A stretch of DNA of 64,000 nucleotides, from assembly GCF_018417635.1 (NCBI RefSeq), contig NZ_CP071007.1, positions 5,394,501 to 5,458,500 on the forward strand, given 5' to 3'. This document shows positions 54,038-62,336 of this stretch, piece after piece. A model generated the notes under the pieces. The model was not told the DNA's origin. It did not search any database and was given only the letters and a program-made list of their open reading frames with translations. Position numbers and translations under genes: made by a program. Source of the DNA: Pseudomonas sp. SORT22. Its GTDB lineage: Bacteria; Pseudomonadota; Gammaproteobacteria; Pseudomonadales; Pseudomonadaceae. Position 1 is the first letter of the stretch. Every line of letters begins with the position of its first letter.

Positions 54038-55213
54038 TCAGATAGAACCGGAAATTTTATCACAGCCTGGTGCCCGGGCACGTACCCAGACCAGGACAGT
54101 GGCCAGGCCGACCGGCAGCCAGCTGATGAACCACTCGGCACGCGGGGTGCCGGTCAGGCTTGCGGCGTCGAACTGCATGGCCAGGGTCGAGAACAACCAC
54201 AGGCCCATCAGACCTTTGCCAAAGGTTGTATCGCGGGTTTTCCAGATTTCGCGCAAAGTGCACAGCCACACCGCCAGCCACAACAGCATGCCGGGGATAC
54301 CCAGTTCGATGGCAATGTGGGTGAACATGTTGTGGGTGTGGTCGAACTGCATACCGGCGGCGCTGATGGAGTAGAACGACCCCAGGCCCAGGCCGGTCCA
54401 GGGATGCTCACCGATCATCTGCAGGCTTACCTCGAAGATCTCCGGCCGGTAGGACGCCCCCCGGTACATGACCAGCGAGTACAACAGCGCAAAACCAATG
54501 GCAGCGCCTACCAGCGCTGTTGCAGCAATCACCCGGCTTCTGCGGTCACGGCACCAGAGCGGCATGGCCAGCATCGTGATCAGCAAGCCCAAGGCCGCAC
54601 CACGACTCTGGCACAACAACACGAATGCCCCCAGGCAGAGCAGGGCAACACCCCAGAGCAACTGCATCAGGCGTTGTTTAACTGGCCAATGGATCATCCA
54701 GACAATCGCTGCGCCGATGACGTAAGAACCAAGGATTGGGTGGGAAATTTCACCGATGCCATACAGCCTGGATGCCCACTCCTCGCCGCGGACCAGATAA
54801 AACTGCACGATCGACAATACGGCACCGATAGCCAGCCCCGCCCCACCCAGAAGCATCAGCAGGCGAATGCGCTGCTCCCCGAGTTGGGCCAACAGGGGGA
54901 AGAACAGCAGGAATACCGCTATGTACAGCAGGCGCTTGAGTTCACGCCCGGGCTCCTCTGTGGCGGCCCACGACAAGCTCAAAGCGGTCCAGCCGAGCAT
55001 CAGCAGCAACGCCAGGCACAGTGCCTTTTGTGCATGCCAAAGCTCGACCAGCAATGCGCGGGCAGACCACAGCATGACCAGCGTAGGCAGCCACAGAAAC
55101 GCAACCAGCCCTTGCTGGTAAAGCTTGTTGCTTGGCGCCAGGGCAATGCCCACCAAAAACCAGAAAAAGCCAATTGCCAGCCAGGCCTGCGCCCAGCGCC
55201 TCGAATACATCAT
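54038..55213 (-). CDS. waaL: O-antigen ligase-like membrane protein (WaaL/Wzy_C family)
   Basis: About 391 residues, ten or more membrane helices. The long periplasmic loop contains DHTHNMFTHIAIELGIPG (near residue 289) with the histidine pattern typical of Wzy_C ligases that join O-antigen to lipid A-core. It lies beside msbA and the core glycosyltransferases, as in P. aeruginosa. Start ATG 55213 has GGGGA five bases upstream; 55225 has no such site and 55210 is another candidate. The gene name is by context; a Wzy polymerase is possible. Confidence 0.82.
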   Translation of the reverse strand: MMYSRRWAQAWLAIGFFWFLVGIALAPSNKLYQQGLVAFLWLPTLVMLWSARALLVELWHAQKALCLALLLMLGWTALSLSWAATEEPGRELKRLLYIAVFLLFFPLLAQLGEQRIRLLMLLGGAGLAIGAVLSIVQFYLVRGEEWASRLYGIGEISHPILGSYVIGAAIVWMIHWPVKQRLMQLLWGVALLCLGAFVLLCQSRGAALGLLITMLAMPLWCRDRRSRVIAATALVGAAIGFALLYSLVMYRGASYRPEIFEVSLQMIGEHPWTGLGLGSFYSISAAGMQFDHTHNMFTHIAIELGIPGMLLWLAVWLCTLREIWKTRDTTFGKGLMGLWLFSTLAMQFDAASLTGTPRAEWFISWLPVGLATVLVWVRARAPGCDKISGSI

Positions 55214-55312
55214 GCACTTCCCCATTGATTCAACAACACCGGCATGGTGCAACCCTGAACTTTTCGGCATTATTGCCGGTCATTTTGCTTGCCCGCTAAC
55301 AAGGCCCCTACC

Positions 55313-55915
55313 ATGCAATGTTCCCGGCTCCCCCAAGTCGACTTCAATCAGCTGACGCTTGGTGCCCAGATACTGGAGGCCGACAGCTACGGCGCTAAAG
55401 TCTACCTGTTAACAGACGGCAATATCCTCAAGCTCTTCAGGCGCAAGCGGTTAATTTCTTCTGCGCTGCTGCGACCTTACTCCCGACGCTTTATCGATAA
55501 CGCGGTGATGCTAAAGAAAAAGGGAATTCCTACGCTTGAAGTGCTGGAGTACTACAAGCTGGACGCACCTGGAATGACGGCGGTACTGTACCGTCCACTG
55601 CCCGGCAAAACCTTGAGCCAGCTGTCTCGCGAGCCCGGTTTCAGCTGGCAGGAACGCCTTCCGGATCTGATCGGACTGGTGCGCCAGCTGCATCAGGCGG
55701 GTATTTACTTCCGCTCACTGCACCTTGGCAACATTGTTGTTACCCCTGAGCAGCAACTTGGCTTGATCGATGTCGCCGACATGCGTTTCCTGCGAGCCCC
55801 GTTGTCCAGCCGAATGATTCGACGCAACGTGCAACATTTTGCCCGGTACATTGCCCGGGAACAGTTGGCTGACCAGTTTCCCCTGGCTGAGCTTGAGCGC
55901 GCACTGCTGCCGTAA
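55313..55915 (+). CDS. Kinase-fold protein of the LPS-core region (toluene-tolerance-annotated family)
   Basis: A 200-residue cytoplasmic protein resembling the C-lobe of LPS heptose/Kdo kinases: GNILKLFRRKR (Lys40, nucleotide-contact candidate), GIPTLEVLEYYK, VLYRPLPGKTL, LHQAGIYFRSLHLGNIVV and GLIDVADMRF (Asp153 as the metal-binding residue). The usual HxD catalytic loop is FRS at 133-135, so phosphotransfer may be lost or altered, though Asn140 and Asp153 remain. The ATG at 55313 has AAGG upstream. It reads toward the glycosyltransferase operon and is divergent from waaL. Base composition is lower in GC than the neighbours. Confidence 0.78.
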   Translation: MQCSRLPQVDFNQLTLGAQILEADSYGAKVYLLTDGNILKLFRRKRLISSALLRPYSRRFIDNAVMLKKKGIPTLEVLEYYKLDAPGMTAVLYRPLPGKTLSQLSREPGFSWQERLPDLIGLVRQLHQAGIYFRSLHLGNIVVTPEQQLGLIDVADMRFLRAPLSSRMIRRNVQHFARYIAREQLADQFPLAELERALLP

Positions 55916-55920
55916 AGAAC

Positions 55921-57015
55921 TCAGGCCCTACCCAGTAACGCCCTGGAAGCCTGACTGAAGCGTTGCCAGGCCTGCTCGGGCTGCAGGGCCTGGTATTGAG
56001 CGTTGGCAACAGTGCTTGCCTGAAGATCCGAGCACGCGGCAATCGCGTTGCTCCAGGCGCCGACATCACCCGCCGGCGCATAGTAGCCTGCGATTCCCAA
56101 CTGCTCGCGAAACACCGGCAACTCGCTGCACAGGACAGGCACATCGGCCATTACCGCCTCTTGCAGCACCAGGCCCAACCCTTCGGAGTGCGAAGGAATC
56201 AACAGCCAGTCAAATGCCCTGTAGAGCTTTTCCAGCCCGACACAGTGCCCTGGCATCGAGACTTTCTGAGCCAGATCAAGCGCCTGGATCCGCGCCTGCA
56301 ACTGTGAGCGCAAGCCGCCCTCACCGAGGATCACCAGGCGCAGATCAGCTTGCTGCCGAGCAGCCTGGGCAAAGGCATCGAGCAAGTAGTCAAAACCCTT
56401 GCTATCGACCAACCGGCCGACTGCGCCCAGGACACGTACGCCGTGCTCCGCGAGCCCCAGCGCCTGACGTGCCTGTTGCCGGCCTAGCAAGTTGCGACGA
56501 AAGCCATCTGGTTCAAGGGCGGTACGCAACACCTGCACCGGCACCCCGAGGTCTTGCGCCAATGCATCGGCAAGGGTTTGTGAGACGGCGACAAACGTCA
56601 GCCGAGAGGCAGGAAAAGCGCGCAACAAGGCAATATCGGCCCGGCGCAGGCGGGTCTTGCCATGAAACACGACGGTGGCCCGCAAGTTCGGCATGACCTT
56701 GAGCAGCGGCAGTATCAAGCGCGACACGCCCAACCCGTCAAGCAACAGCACCTGAGCATTGGCTTGTTCCAGCGCATCGCGAAACCGCCCCCGCAACCAG
56801 GGACGCAATGCGCGCCAGACATGCCGCCCCTTGAGCAGGCGATGGGACAAATGCCACTCGCGCGTTGACTCACCGCCATAGCAGGCACCCTGCCCCTGCA
56901 GCAGCCAACTGCTGATTTTCGCCCCAGGCCCGGCCTGGGACAGAATTTGTTGATGCACCTTGTGCACCGAGACATACGGCGAACCGCCAGCCCACATAAT
57001 GTTGACGATATTCAC
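55921..57015 (-). CDS. Glycosyltransferase, GT4 family
   Basis: A 364-residue GT-B enzyme probably adding a core sugar. The N-terminal MNIVNIMWAGGSPYV is a GT4 acceptor domain; the C-terminal donor domain has SHSEGLGLVLQEAV with the E-X7-E pair near residue 272-283. The start is GTG 57015; its ribosome site GGGG pairs with CCCC just before the codon (57016-57028). It is the last gene of the minus-strand core operon and ends five bases from the kinase-like gene. Sugar specificity is unknown. Confidence 0.87.
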   Translation of the reverse strand: MNIVNIMWAGGSPYVSVHKVHQQILSQAGPGAKISSWLLQGQGACYGGESTREWHLSHRLLKGRHVWRALRPWLRGRFRDALEQANAQVLLLDGLGVSRLILPLLKVMPNLRATVVFHGKTRLRRADIALLRAFPASRLTFVAVSQTLADALAQDLGVPVQVLRTALEPDGFRRNLLGRQQARQALGLAEHGVRVLGAVGRLVDSKGFDYLLDAFAQAARQQADLRLVILGEGGLRSQLQARIQALDLAQKVSMPGHCVGLEKLYRAFDWLLIPSHSEGLGLVLQEAVMADVPVLCSELPVFREQLGIAGYYAPAGDVGAWSNAIAACSDLQASTVANAQYQALQPEQAWQRFSQASRALLGRA

Positions 57016-57063
57016 GGGGATGTACCCCTTGTATCGGACTGGATCACTGGCAAGCCAGTTGAA

Positions 57064-57837
57064 TCAATTCGCAAGAAAGCCAATAGCCACTCCCACTGCC
57101 AAACCGATCAACAAGGCAGCTGCCAGCTTGACCCGCTCGCGCTGACGCCGGCGTGCTTTGCGCTGACGCTCTTCAGGCAGGCTGACGTGCATGCCGAAGC
57201 CGGTATGCAACACGGCATCACCTTCCAGGCTCACGCCGGTCAGGTTCAATTCTGCATAGCGCTTTGACAGTGCCTTTTCACCAGCATAGGCGGCGAACGG
57301 CGCACAGCGCTGATAATCGCTCAAACGGCGCAACCCCGGGTTCAGAGAAAAACTCTGCCACTCAGGCTTGTCCGACAACAACGGGTAGCAGGGCACACCG
57401 GCAATCACCTGGCGCTCACCAAGGTGGATGTAGGGGCTATGCAACTTCAGGTCATAGACATAACTGCGCAACCAGACCTGAAGCAGCTCAGGGCTGACCG
57501 CCAGGATCGCTTGCGAGTCTTCGACGAAGCCAGGACGGTAGAACTCCCAGTCATCTTCACAATGGAAGATGTAAGAGGTTTTTACATGGCTGTAAGCGAG
57601 ATCGATCGAGGCCAGCTGACCCAGTTTCGGACGATTGACGAAGACCTTGCAGTGCGGCTTCCAATGCTCGGGCACAGCCTGGTGAACAGCGTCATCTCCC
57701 GAATCTTCGGTGATGAACACTTCACGGATAGGCGCGGTATTGAAGCGGTCAAAGCTTTCCAGCGTAAGTTTTAGCAAATCGAAGCGTCCGCAACTGGTGA
57801 CAACCAGTGTTACGTCGCTATCTTGGCAGAATCGCAC
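57064..57837 (-). CDS. Glycosyltransferase, GT-A fold, with C-terminal membrane anchor
   Basis: A 257-residue protein. The N-terminus LVVTSCGRFDLLKLTLESF and ITEDSGDDAVH begin a GT2-like domain, and FHCEDDWEFYRPG carries the metal-binding acid cluster (Glu94, Asp95, Asp96). A C-terminal hydrophobic helix (LAAALLIGLAVGVAIGFLAN) would hold it to the inner membrane. The start is GTG 57837 with GGGAGG upstream. GC content dips locally. Substrate unknown. Confidence 0.8.
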   Translation of the reverse strand: MRFCQDSDVTLVVTSCGRFDLLKLTLESFDRFNTAPIREVFITEDSGDDAVHQAVPEHWKPHCKVFVNRPKLGQLASIDLAYSHVKTSYIFHCEDDWEFYRPGFVEDSQAILAVSPELLQVWLRSYVYDLKLHSPYIHLGERQVIAGVPCYPLLSDKPEWQSFSLNPGLRRLSDYQRCAPFAAYAGEKALSKRYAELNLTGVSLEGDAVLHTGFGMHVSLPEERQRKARRRQRERVKLAAALLIGLAVGVAIGFLAN

Positions 57838-57904
57838 CGGACTCCCTCCCCATAAACTGTATTCAAATGTTCGAGACTACTTGCCTGGTTTCAGGACAGC
57901 CGGC

Positions 57905-58861
57905 TCATATGCCCAGTCTCAAACGCAAGCGTTGCCAGCCGGTCAGGGCTGGACGGGGACGAAGAGGTGGCTGCATTTTTTCCACGATGCTACGACCTAC
58001 CTGGGCGAAGCTGAATTGCGAGACGGCCAGATCACGGCCGTTGTTGCCGATACGCTCGACCAGCCCGGGGTCGGCACGCAATACTTTCAGCTTCTCTTGC
58101 AACTGGGCAATGCTGTCATAGAGCACCACGTTATGCATGTCTTTCAAACCCAGGGCGCGATTTTCCGCCTCACCCTGGTCAAAGGCCAGCAAAACGCAGC
58201 CACAGGCCATCGCCTCGAAATTCTTGATCATGTATTCGCCCATGCCGACATCCGCGCTAACAAAAAAACGGATGCGGTTGAGCGTGTCGCAATACTCTTC
58301 ACCGGACTTGGTACGGGTTACCAGCAGGTTTTCCACCTGCGCCAATTCATCGAGCAACGCCTTGCGGCCACTGTAGGCAACGCTGTTGGTGCTGCCGACA
58401 AAAGCCAGCTCGATATCCCGTTCACGACCCTGGTCGGCCAACAGCTGCTGGTCGTAGCCCTTGGGTACGAACTCGGCATCGAAACCCTCCTGACGCAGGC
58501 GCTCACTGACCATGTAACCGGAACTGATGACCCGCGCCCAAGGCAGTTGGCGGTAATGGGCGCTGAACTTGCCGGTGTACTTGCAGGGGATGTAGTTCTG
58601 GTAGGCATCATGTTCGAGGATGACCAGATTGGGCACCGTACGAATGAAACCGACCTGGCGAATCTCTTGCTTGAAGCGCAGGAAAAACACGATCCGGTCG
58701 TACTTGTCGACGTCGACTTCGCGGCGGAAGTAGCGGCGCAGGTTGCGCTGCTCGTCACTGCTCAGCCAGCGCAGGTCGCAGTCGCTGTGCGCAGCAACGC
58801 CGTCATACAAACGGTCGAGGATCGCCCGTTGTTCTTTCTGCACCAGAAATAGAACTTTCAT
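57905..58861 (-). CDS. Glycosyltransferase, GT-B fold (Ssg/WapR-region type)
   Basis: A 318-residue enzyme whose C-terminal half has EYMIKNFEAMACGCVLLAFDQGE, the GT4/GT9-type E-X7-E donor-binding region. The N-terminal half (VLFLVQKEQRAILDRLYDG; FVGSTNSVAYSGRKALLDEL) is less typical. In P. aeruginosa the gene in this place is ssg. It is 51 bases after the PIG-L gene and 67 bases before the GT-A gene. Sugar donor unknown. Confidence 0.83.
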   Translation of the reverse strand: MKVLFLVQKEQRAILDRLYDGVAAHSDCDLRWLSSDEQRNLRRYFRREVDVDKYDRIVFFLRFKQEIRQVGFIRTVPNLVILEHDAYQNYIPCKYTGKFSAHYRQLPWARVISSGYMVSERLRQEGFDAEFVPKGYDQQLLADQGRERDIELAFVGSTNSVAYSGRKALLDELAQVENLLVTRTKSGEEYCDTLNRIRFFVSADVGMGEYMIKNFEAMACGCVLLAFDQGEAENRALGLKDMHNVVLYDSIAQLQEKLKVLRADPGLVERIGNNGRDLAVSQFSFAQVGRSIVEKMQPPLRPRPALTGWQRLRLRLGI

Positions 58862-58912
58862 TGTCTTCCTTGCGGCGCTCAGGCCACAGCTTTCAATCTT
58901 GTAGCATCGTGA

Positions 58913-60313
58913 TCAGAGCTCACGACGCCAGAACAATTCGTGTCGACGCACAGCCTTGCGAAAGAATTCGTTCTCGCCATAGGGCGAAGGACGACGCCCG
59001 GCCAGCCAGCGTTGCAGCAGGCGGCGCAGGCGGCGCTTGAACGGCGCAGGCGGCTGCAGGTCGTGCATCATGCCCAGGGCCATGGCTTTGTCGCGCTGGG
59101 CGGGCAGGCCCAGCACCAGGCAGTAGGGAGACCAGGCCTGGGCTGCTTGCAGTTGCGGCGGCAAAGCAATGCCTGCACCGCTATCACCCATGGGCCAGCG
59201 GTCGTTGTCATGCAGGTGATTGGCATAGCACAGCAGGGTTTCAGGCTGCCACTCAAGGCCTTGCAGCGCTTCGAGCACAGCAGCTTGGGCGCAGATATGA
59301 TCAGGGTGCGGATCGAGGGTCGGGTGCGGCATCACCAGCACCTGCGGCCGGGCCCTGAGCAACAGTGCACGCAGATCGGCCAGCAGGTTGTTCCAGGTTG
59401 GCGCGCCGTCTTCATCACCCGGCAGGGTCAGCGGGTTGAACTGGCGAAACAGGCGGGTATCGGCAAGCCCGGCCTCGCGCGAAGCCATTGGCTCTGCAGG
59501 CGCGGCCTGCATGGCCGGGAGTTGCAAGCAGAAATACCCCAGCTGCACGCAGCGAGACTCGGGCACCCCGGCCCAACGCGGCACAGCGATGCTGTCCCAG
59601 GCTCGTAAACGGCCTTTCAGGCGCGCAGCCTCAGCCTTTTCCAGGCCCATTTGCTGGTAGTGTTCGGCTTCGATTTCACCGGCAGTCAAGGTCACCACCC
59701 AGGTCTCCTCGGCCTGGCTGTAGAAGCCAAAGGCTGCGAGCTCGGCATCATCGGCATGGGGCGCGATGACCATGACCCGGCGCTGGCGAAGATCGGCCTG
59801 TGGCGCAACCCATAGCGTTGCCTCGCCCACCAGGCGGCAGTGGCGTCCACGCAGGCGCAACTGTCCAGCCATCAACGGCTCGGCCAGCCCGGTGAGGTTC
59901 AGGTAACGCAGGCCGTTCACGCCCCGCTCGAACGTCTGAACGTCGTCACTGCCCAGGCTTACCGCAGGATCAAGGAACCGCCCCAGCCAATTGCTTTTCA
60001 GGTGCACCTGAAGAATCACCGTCTGCTCAGCACCAAGCTGCAGCGGCGATTCCAGGCGCACAATTCCATCGACCAGTCCGACCGAATGCGCCACACAGTC
60101 TGACGGGAACTGATACTGATAGTCTTCAGCCGGAGAGTAGAACAGATGGTCGGCAAACCACGCCTCGTGGGCGACCCACAACAGCGGCAACAGCAGCAGC
60201 GGCAACCACCACTGGACAAAAAACCCCAGGGCAAGCAGCACCAACAAGCCGATCAGCAGCCCGAGGCGCTTGTTGCGCCGGTGGCGCTTGAGCAACTGCT
60301 GCTTGCGGCTCAC
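58913..60313 (-). CDS. Membrane-anchored PIG-L-type de-N-acetylase
   Basis: A 466-residue protein with two N-terminal membrane helices (residues 17-48) and a long linker, then the LmbE/PIG-L domain: VMVIAPHADDAELAAFG with the zinc-binding PHADD at 185-189 and PHPTLDPHPDH. It should remove N-acetyl groups from a core or surface sugar; P. aeruginosa DnpA, at the same place, is linked to fluoroquinolone persistence. GTG 60313 overlaps the stop of the preceding gene by four bases. Confidence 0.86.
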   Translation of the reverse strand: MSRKQQLLKRHRRNKRLGLLIGLLVLLALGFFVQWWLPLLLLPLLWVAHEAWFADHLFYSPAEDYQYQFPSDCVAHSVGLVDGIVRLESPLQLGAEQTVILQVHLKSNWLGRFLDPAVSLGSDDVQTFERGVNGLRYLNLTGLAEPLMAGQLRLRGRHCRLVGEATLWVAPQADLRQRRVMVIAPHADDAELAAFGFYSQAEETWVVTLTAGEIEAEHYQQMGLEKAEAARLKGRLRAWDSIAVPRWAGVPESRCVQLGYFCLQLPAMQAAPAEPMASREAGLADTRLFRQFNPLTLPGDEDGAPTWNNLLADLRALLLRARPQVLVMPHPTLDPHPDHICAQAAVLEALQGLEWQPETLLCYANHLHDNDRWPMGDSGAGIALPPQLQAAQAWSPYCLVLGLPAQRDKAMALGMMHDLQPPAPFKRRLRRLLQRWLAGRRPSPYGENEFFRKAVRRHELFWRREL

Positions 60314-61206
60314 ACCTGAAACACCGGCACGGGGTTGCACCAACGGTCCTTGTACTCGCGATCGGCACGGCCGAAGGAGAACCGCAAGGGTTTGTTACGC
60401 GTACGGGCATCTTCCCAGGCAGCCTGGGTATTGAGGAAGCTCAGCACGCTACCGGGGCTGAAAGCCTTGGTTTGCGGATCGACACCACCGTTGATGTACT
60501 CGACGCTGATCCACGCTGGCGCTTCGACCCGATAAACCAGCTGGATGGCAATCGGCGCATCGTCAAGAAACAGCACCGAACCGATCAACAGCTCGCGCAG
60601 GCGCTCGATCACCTCGGCCATGCGCTCGGCGCCAGTAGCCGGAAACTCCCAGCGGCGCTGGAACAGGTCGCAGTAGATCGCCGCAAGTTCGCTACTGGAA
60701 AAATCCGTGACCGGCCGCACCTGGCCGCCCGCCTCTTCCAGCAGGCGCAGTTCACGGCGCTGGTTGTAGCGAAACTTCTTCGACAGGTCTTCCGGCGTAC
60801 GCGCCATGGCCAGCAATTCGGCCTGCGCCTTGAGGTTGGCAAAACGGCCCTGGTTGAGCTCGGACAGATAACGCCCGGCATGACGCAGCGGCGCCTGGGC
60901 ATCGGCAGCGGCGGGCAGGATCAGCTCGGCATTGCCCAGGTCGTACAGGCCTTTTTTGCCCTGACGCTTAAGCATATCTTTGGACAGCGCCAGGTAGCGA
61001 CCCCAGGTGGGAATCGCAGCCTTGAGCTCGCCGTTTTGCTCCCAGCCCAGGTAACGCACCGGGATCTGCGCCAGGTCAGCCAGCTGCTCAACAACCAGTG
61101 GATGGGTGGCGACACTGCCGCCAAACTTTTCCCAGGCCAGGGCGTAGGTTGGCGCATCGATCTGCGTCCAGCCGCGCTCGCGCCAGCCTTGAATATGGTT
61201 GAGCAT
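60310..61206 (-). CDS. Mig-14-like / FemAB-type acyltransferase
   Basis: A 298-residue soluble protein with a GNAT-type fold of the FemAB/Mig-14 class: YLSELNQGRFANLKAQAEL, FRYNQRRELRLLEEAGG and IAIQLVYRVEAPAWISVEYINGG. Mig-14 proteins affect peptide resistance in Salmonella; the true reaction is unproved. ATG 61206 overlaps the previous gene's TGA (TGATG). Its context suggests modification of LPS core or a linked carrier. Confidence 0.78.
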   Translation of the reverse strand: MLNHIQGWRERGWTQIDAPTYALAWEKFGGSVATHPLVVEQLADLAQIPVRYLGWEQNGELKAAIPTWGRYLALSKDMLKRQGKKGLYDLGNAELILPAAADAQAPLRHAGRYLSELNQGRFANLKAQAELLAMARTPEDLSKKFRYNQRRELRLLEEAGGQVRPVTDFSSSELAAIYCDLFQRRWEFPATGAERMAEVIERLRELLIGSVLFLDDAPIAIQLVYRVEAPAWISVEYINGGVDPQTKAFSPGSVLSFLNTQAAWEDARTRNKPLRFSFGRADREYKDRWCNPVPVFQV

Positions 61207-62336
61207 CAAGCCTCCGCTGTCAGGGCACGAACGTGCGGCAGTTGCCAGAAGGCCTCGCGCACTGCGGCATCGGAGAAGCGCTCACGCAAACGCTCAAGCA
61301 TGCGCCCGGCGCACTCCTGGCGCTGCCCGGCATCCAGTGCGGCCAGGTGCTGCAAACCTTGCCCAAGACGCTCGGCGTCGCCCAGCGGGAAGAGGATGCC
61401 GACACCCTCGACCACCTCGACCGCACCGCCGCAGGCCGTAGCCAGTAGCGGCACGCCGGCGACCATGGCTTCGAGCAGGACCATGCCGAACGGCTCATGG
61501 TCGGAGCTCAAGGCGAAGGCGTCAAAAGCACGAAAGTAGCGACGAGCGTCAGGCACCTGACCGAGAAAATCCACGTGCGCGGCGATTCCCAGTTCGGCGG
61601 CCTGCTCTTTGAGTTGCTGCTCCAGGCGACCCTTGCCAAGAATGGCCAGGCGAGCGCCGGCCGGCAGTTGCGGCAAGGCCTGGGCGAAACCACGCAGCAA
61701 GGTGGCCTGGTCTTTGTCTGGATGCAGGCGGCCGACGTTGCCGACGATCCACGCTTGCGGGTCCAGGCCCAACGCCTCGCGCGCCTGCGCGGCGGGCACC
61801 TGGCTGGCCTGCAGCGCCTCGATGTCGATGCGGTTGTAGAGGGTCTGGATACGCTCGGCCGGCCACTTGCGCAGGCATTTGCGCATGTCGTCGCGCACTG
61901 CGTCAGAAACACCGAGCAGGCTCAGGCGTTTGCTGAACAGGTTGGCAAACAGCTGGCGGCTGCGGCGCAGGTAGTCACCGAAGGCGTGGTGCACGCCGAT
62001 CACTGGCAAGTTGCTGCCGAGCAAGGCGATATAGATCGGCTTGAAGCGGTGCGCGATGCAGAAGCTGAACTGGCGGCTGGCGACGATCCGCCGCAAGGCG
62101 CGGATCGCCCCCAGCTTAAGACCACGAATGGCCTTGGAGCTGAACTCGAGGAAGATCACCTCGTCCGAGGCGCAGCCGGCCGCGACCTGAGGGTCGGCAG
62201 CGCCGGTCAGGAACACCGTCGTGACCTTGTAGCCGCTACCGTCGAACAGGCTGGCGTACTGGCGCGCACAGTCCAGGAACGGACCGTCATAACCATGACA
62301 GAACTGCAGGACGCGTTTTTCAGCCCTGGACGTCAT
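61206..62336 (-). CDS. Glycosyltransferase, GT4 family (WapH-position)
   Basis: A 376-residue GT-B enzyme. The C-terminal domain has WIVGNVGRLHPDKDQATLLRGF, then SSDHEPFGMVLLEAMVAGVPLLA with the E-X7-E pair. It occupies the P. aeruginosa wapH place. The ATG at 62336 lies 17 bases inside the end of the carbamoyltransferase gene, so translation is coupled. Donor sugar unknown. Confidence 0.88.
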   Translation of the reverse strand: MTSRAEKRVLQFCHGYDGPFLDCARQYASLFDGSGYKVTTVFLTGAADPQVAAGCASDEVIFLEFSSKAIRGLKLGAIRALRRIVASRQFSFCIAHRFKPIYIALLGSNLPVIGVHHAFGDYLRRSRQLFANLFSKRLSLLGVSDAVRDDMRKCLRKWPAERIQTLYNRIDIEALQASQVPAAQAREALGLDPQAWIVGNVGRLHPDKDQATLLRGFAQALPQLPAGARLAILGKGRLEQQLKEQAAELGIAAHVDFLGQVPDARRYFRAFDAFALSSDHEPFGMVLLEAMVAGVPLLATACGGAVEVVEGVGILFPLGDAERLGQGLQHLAALDAGQRQECAGRMLERLRERFSDAAVREAFWQLPHVRALTAEA

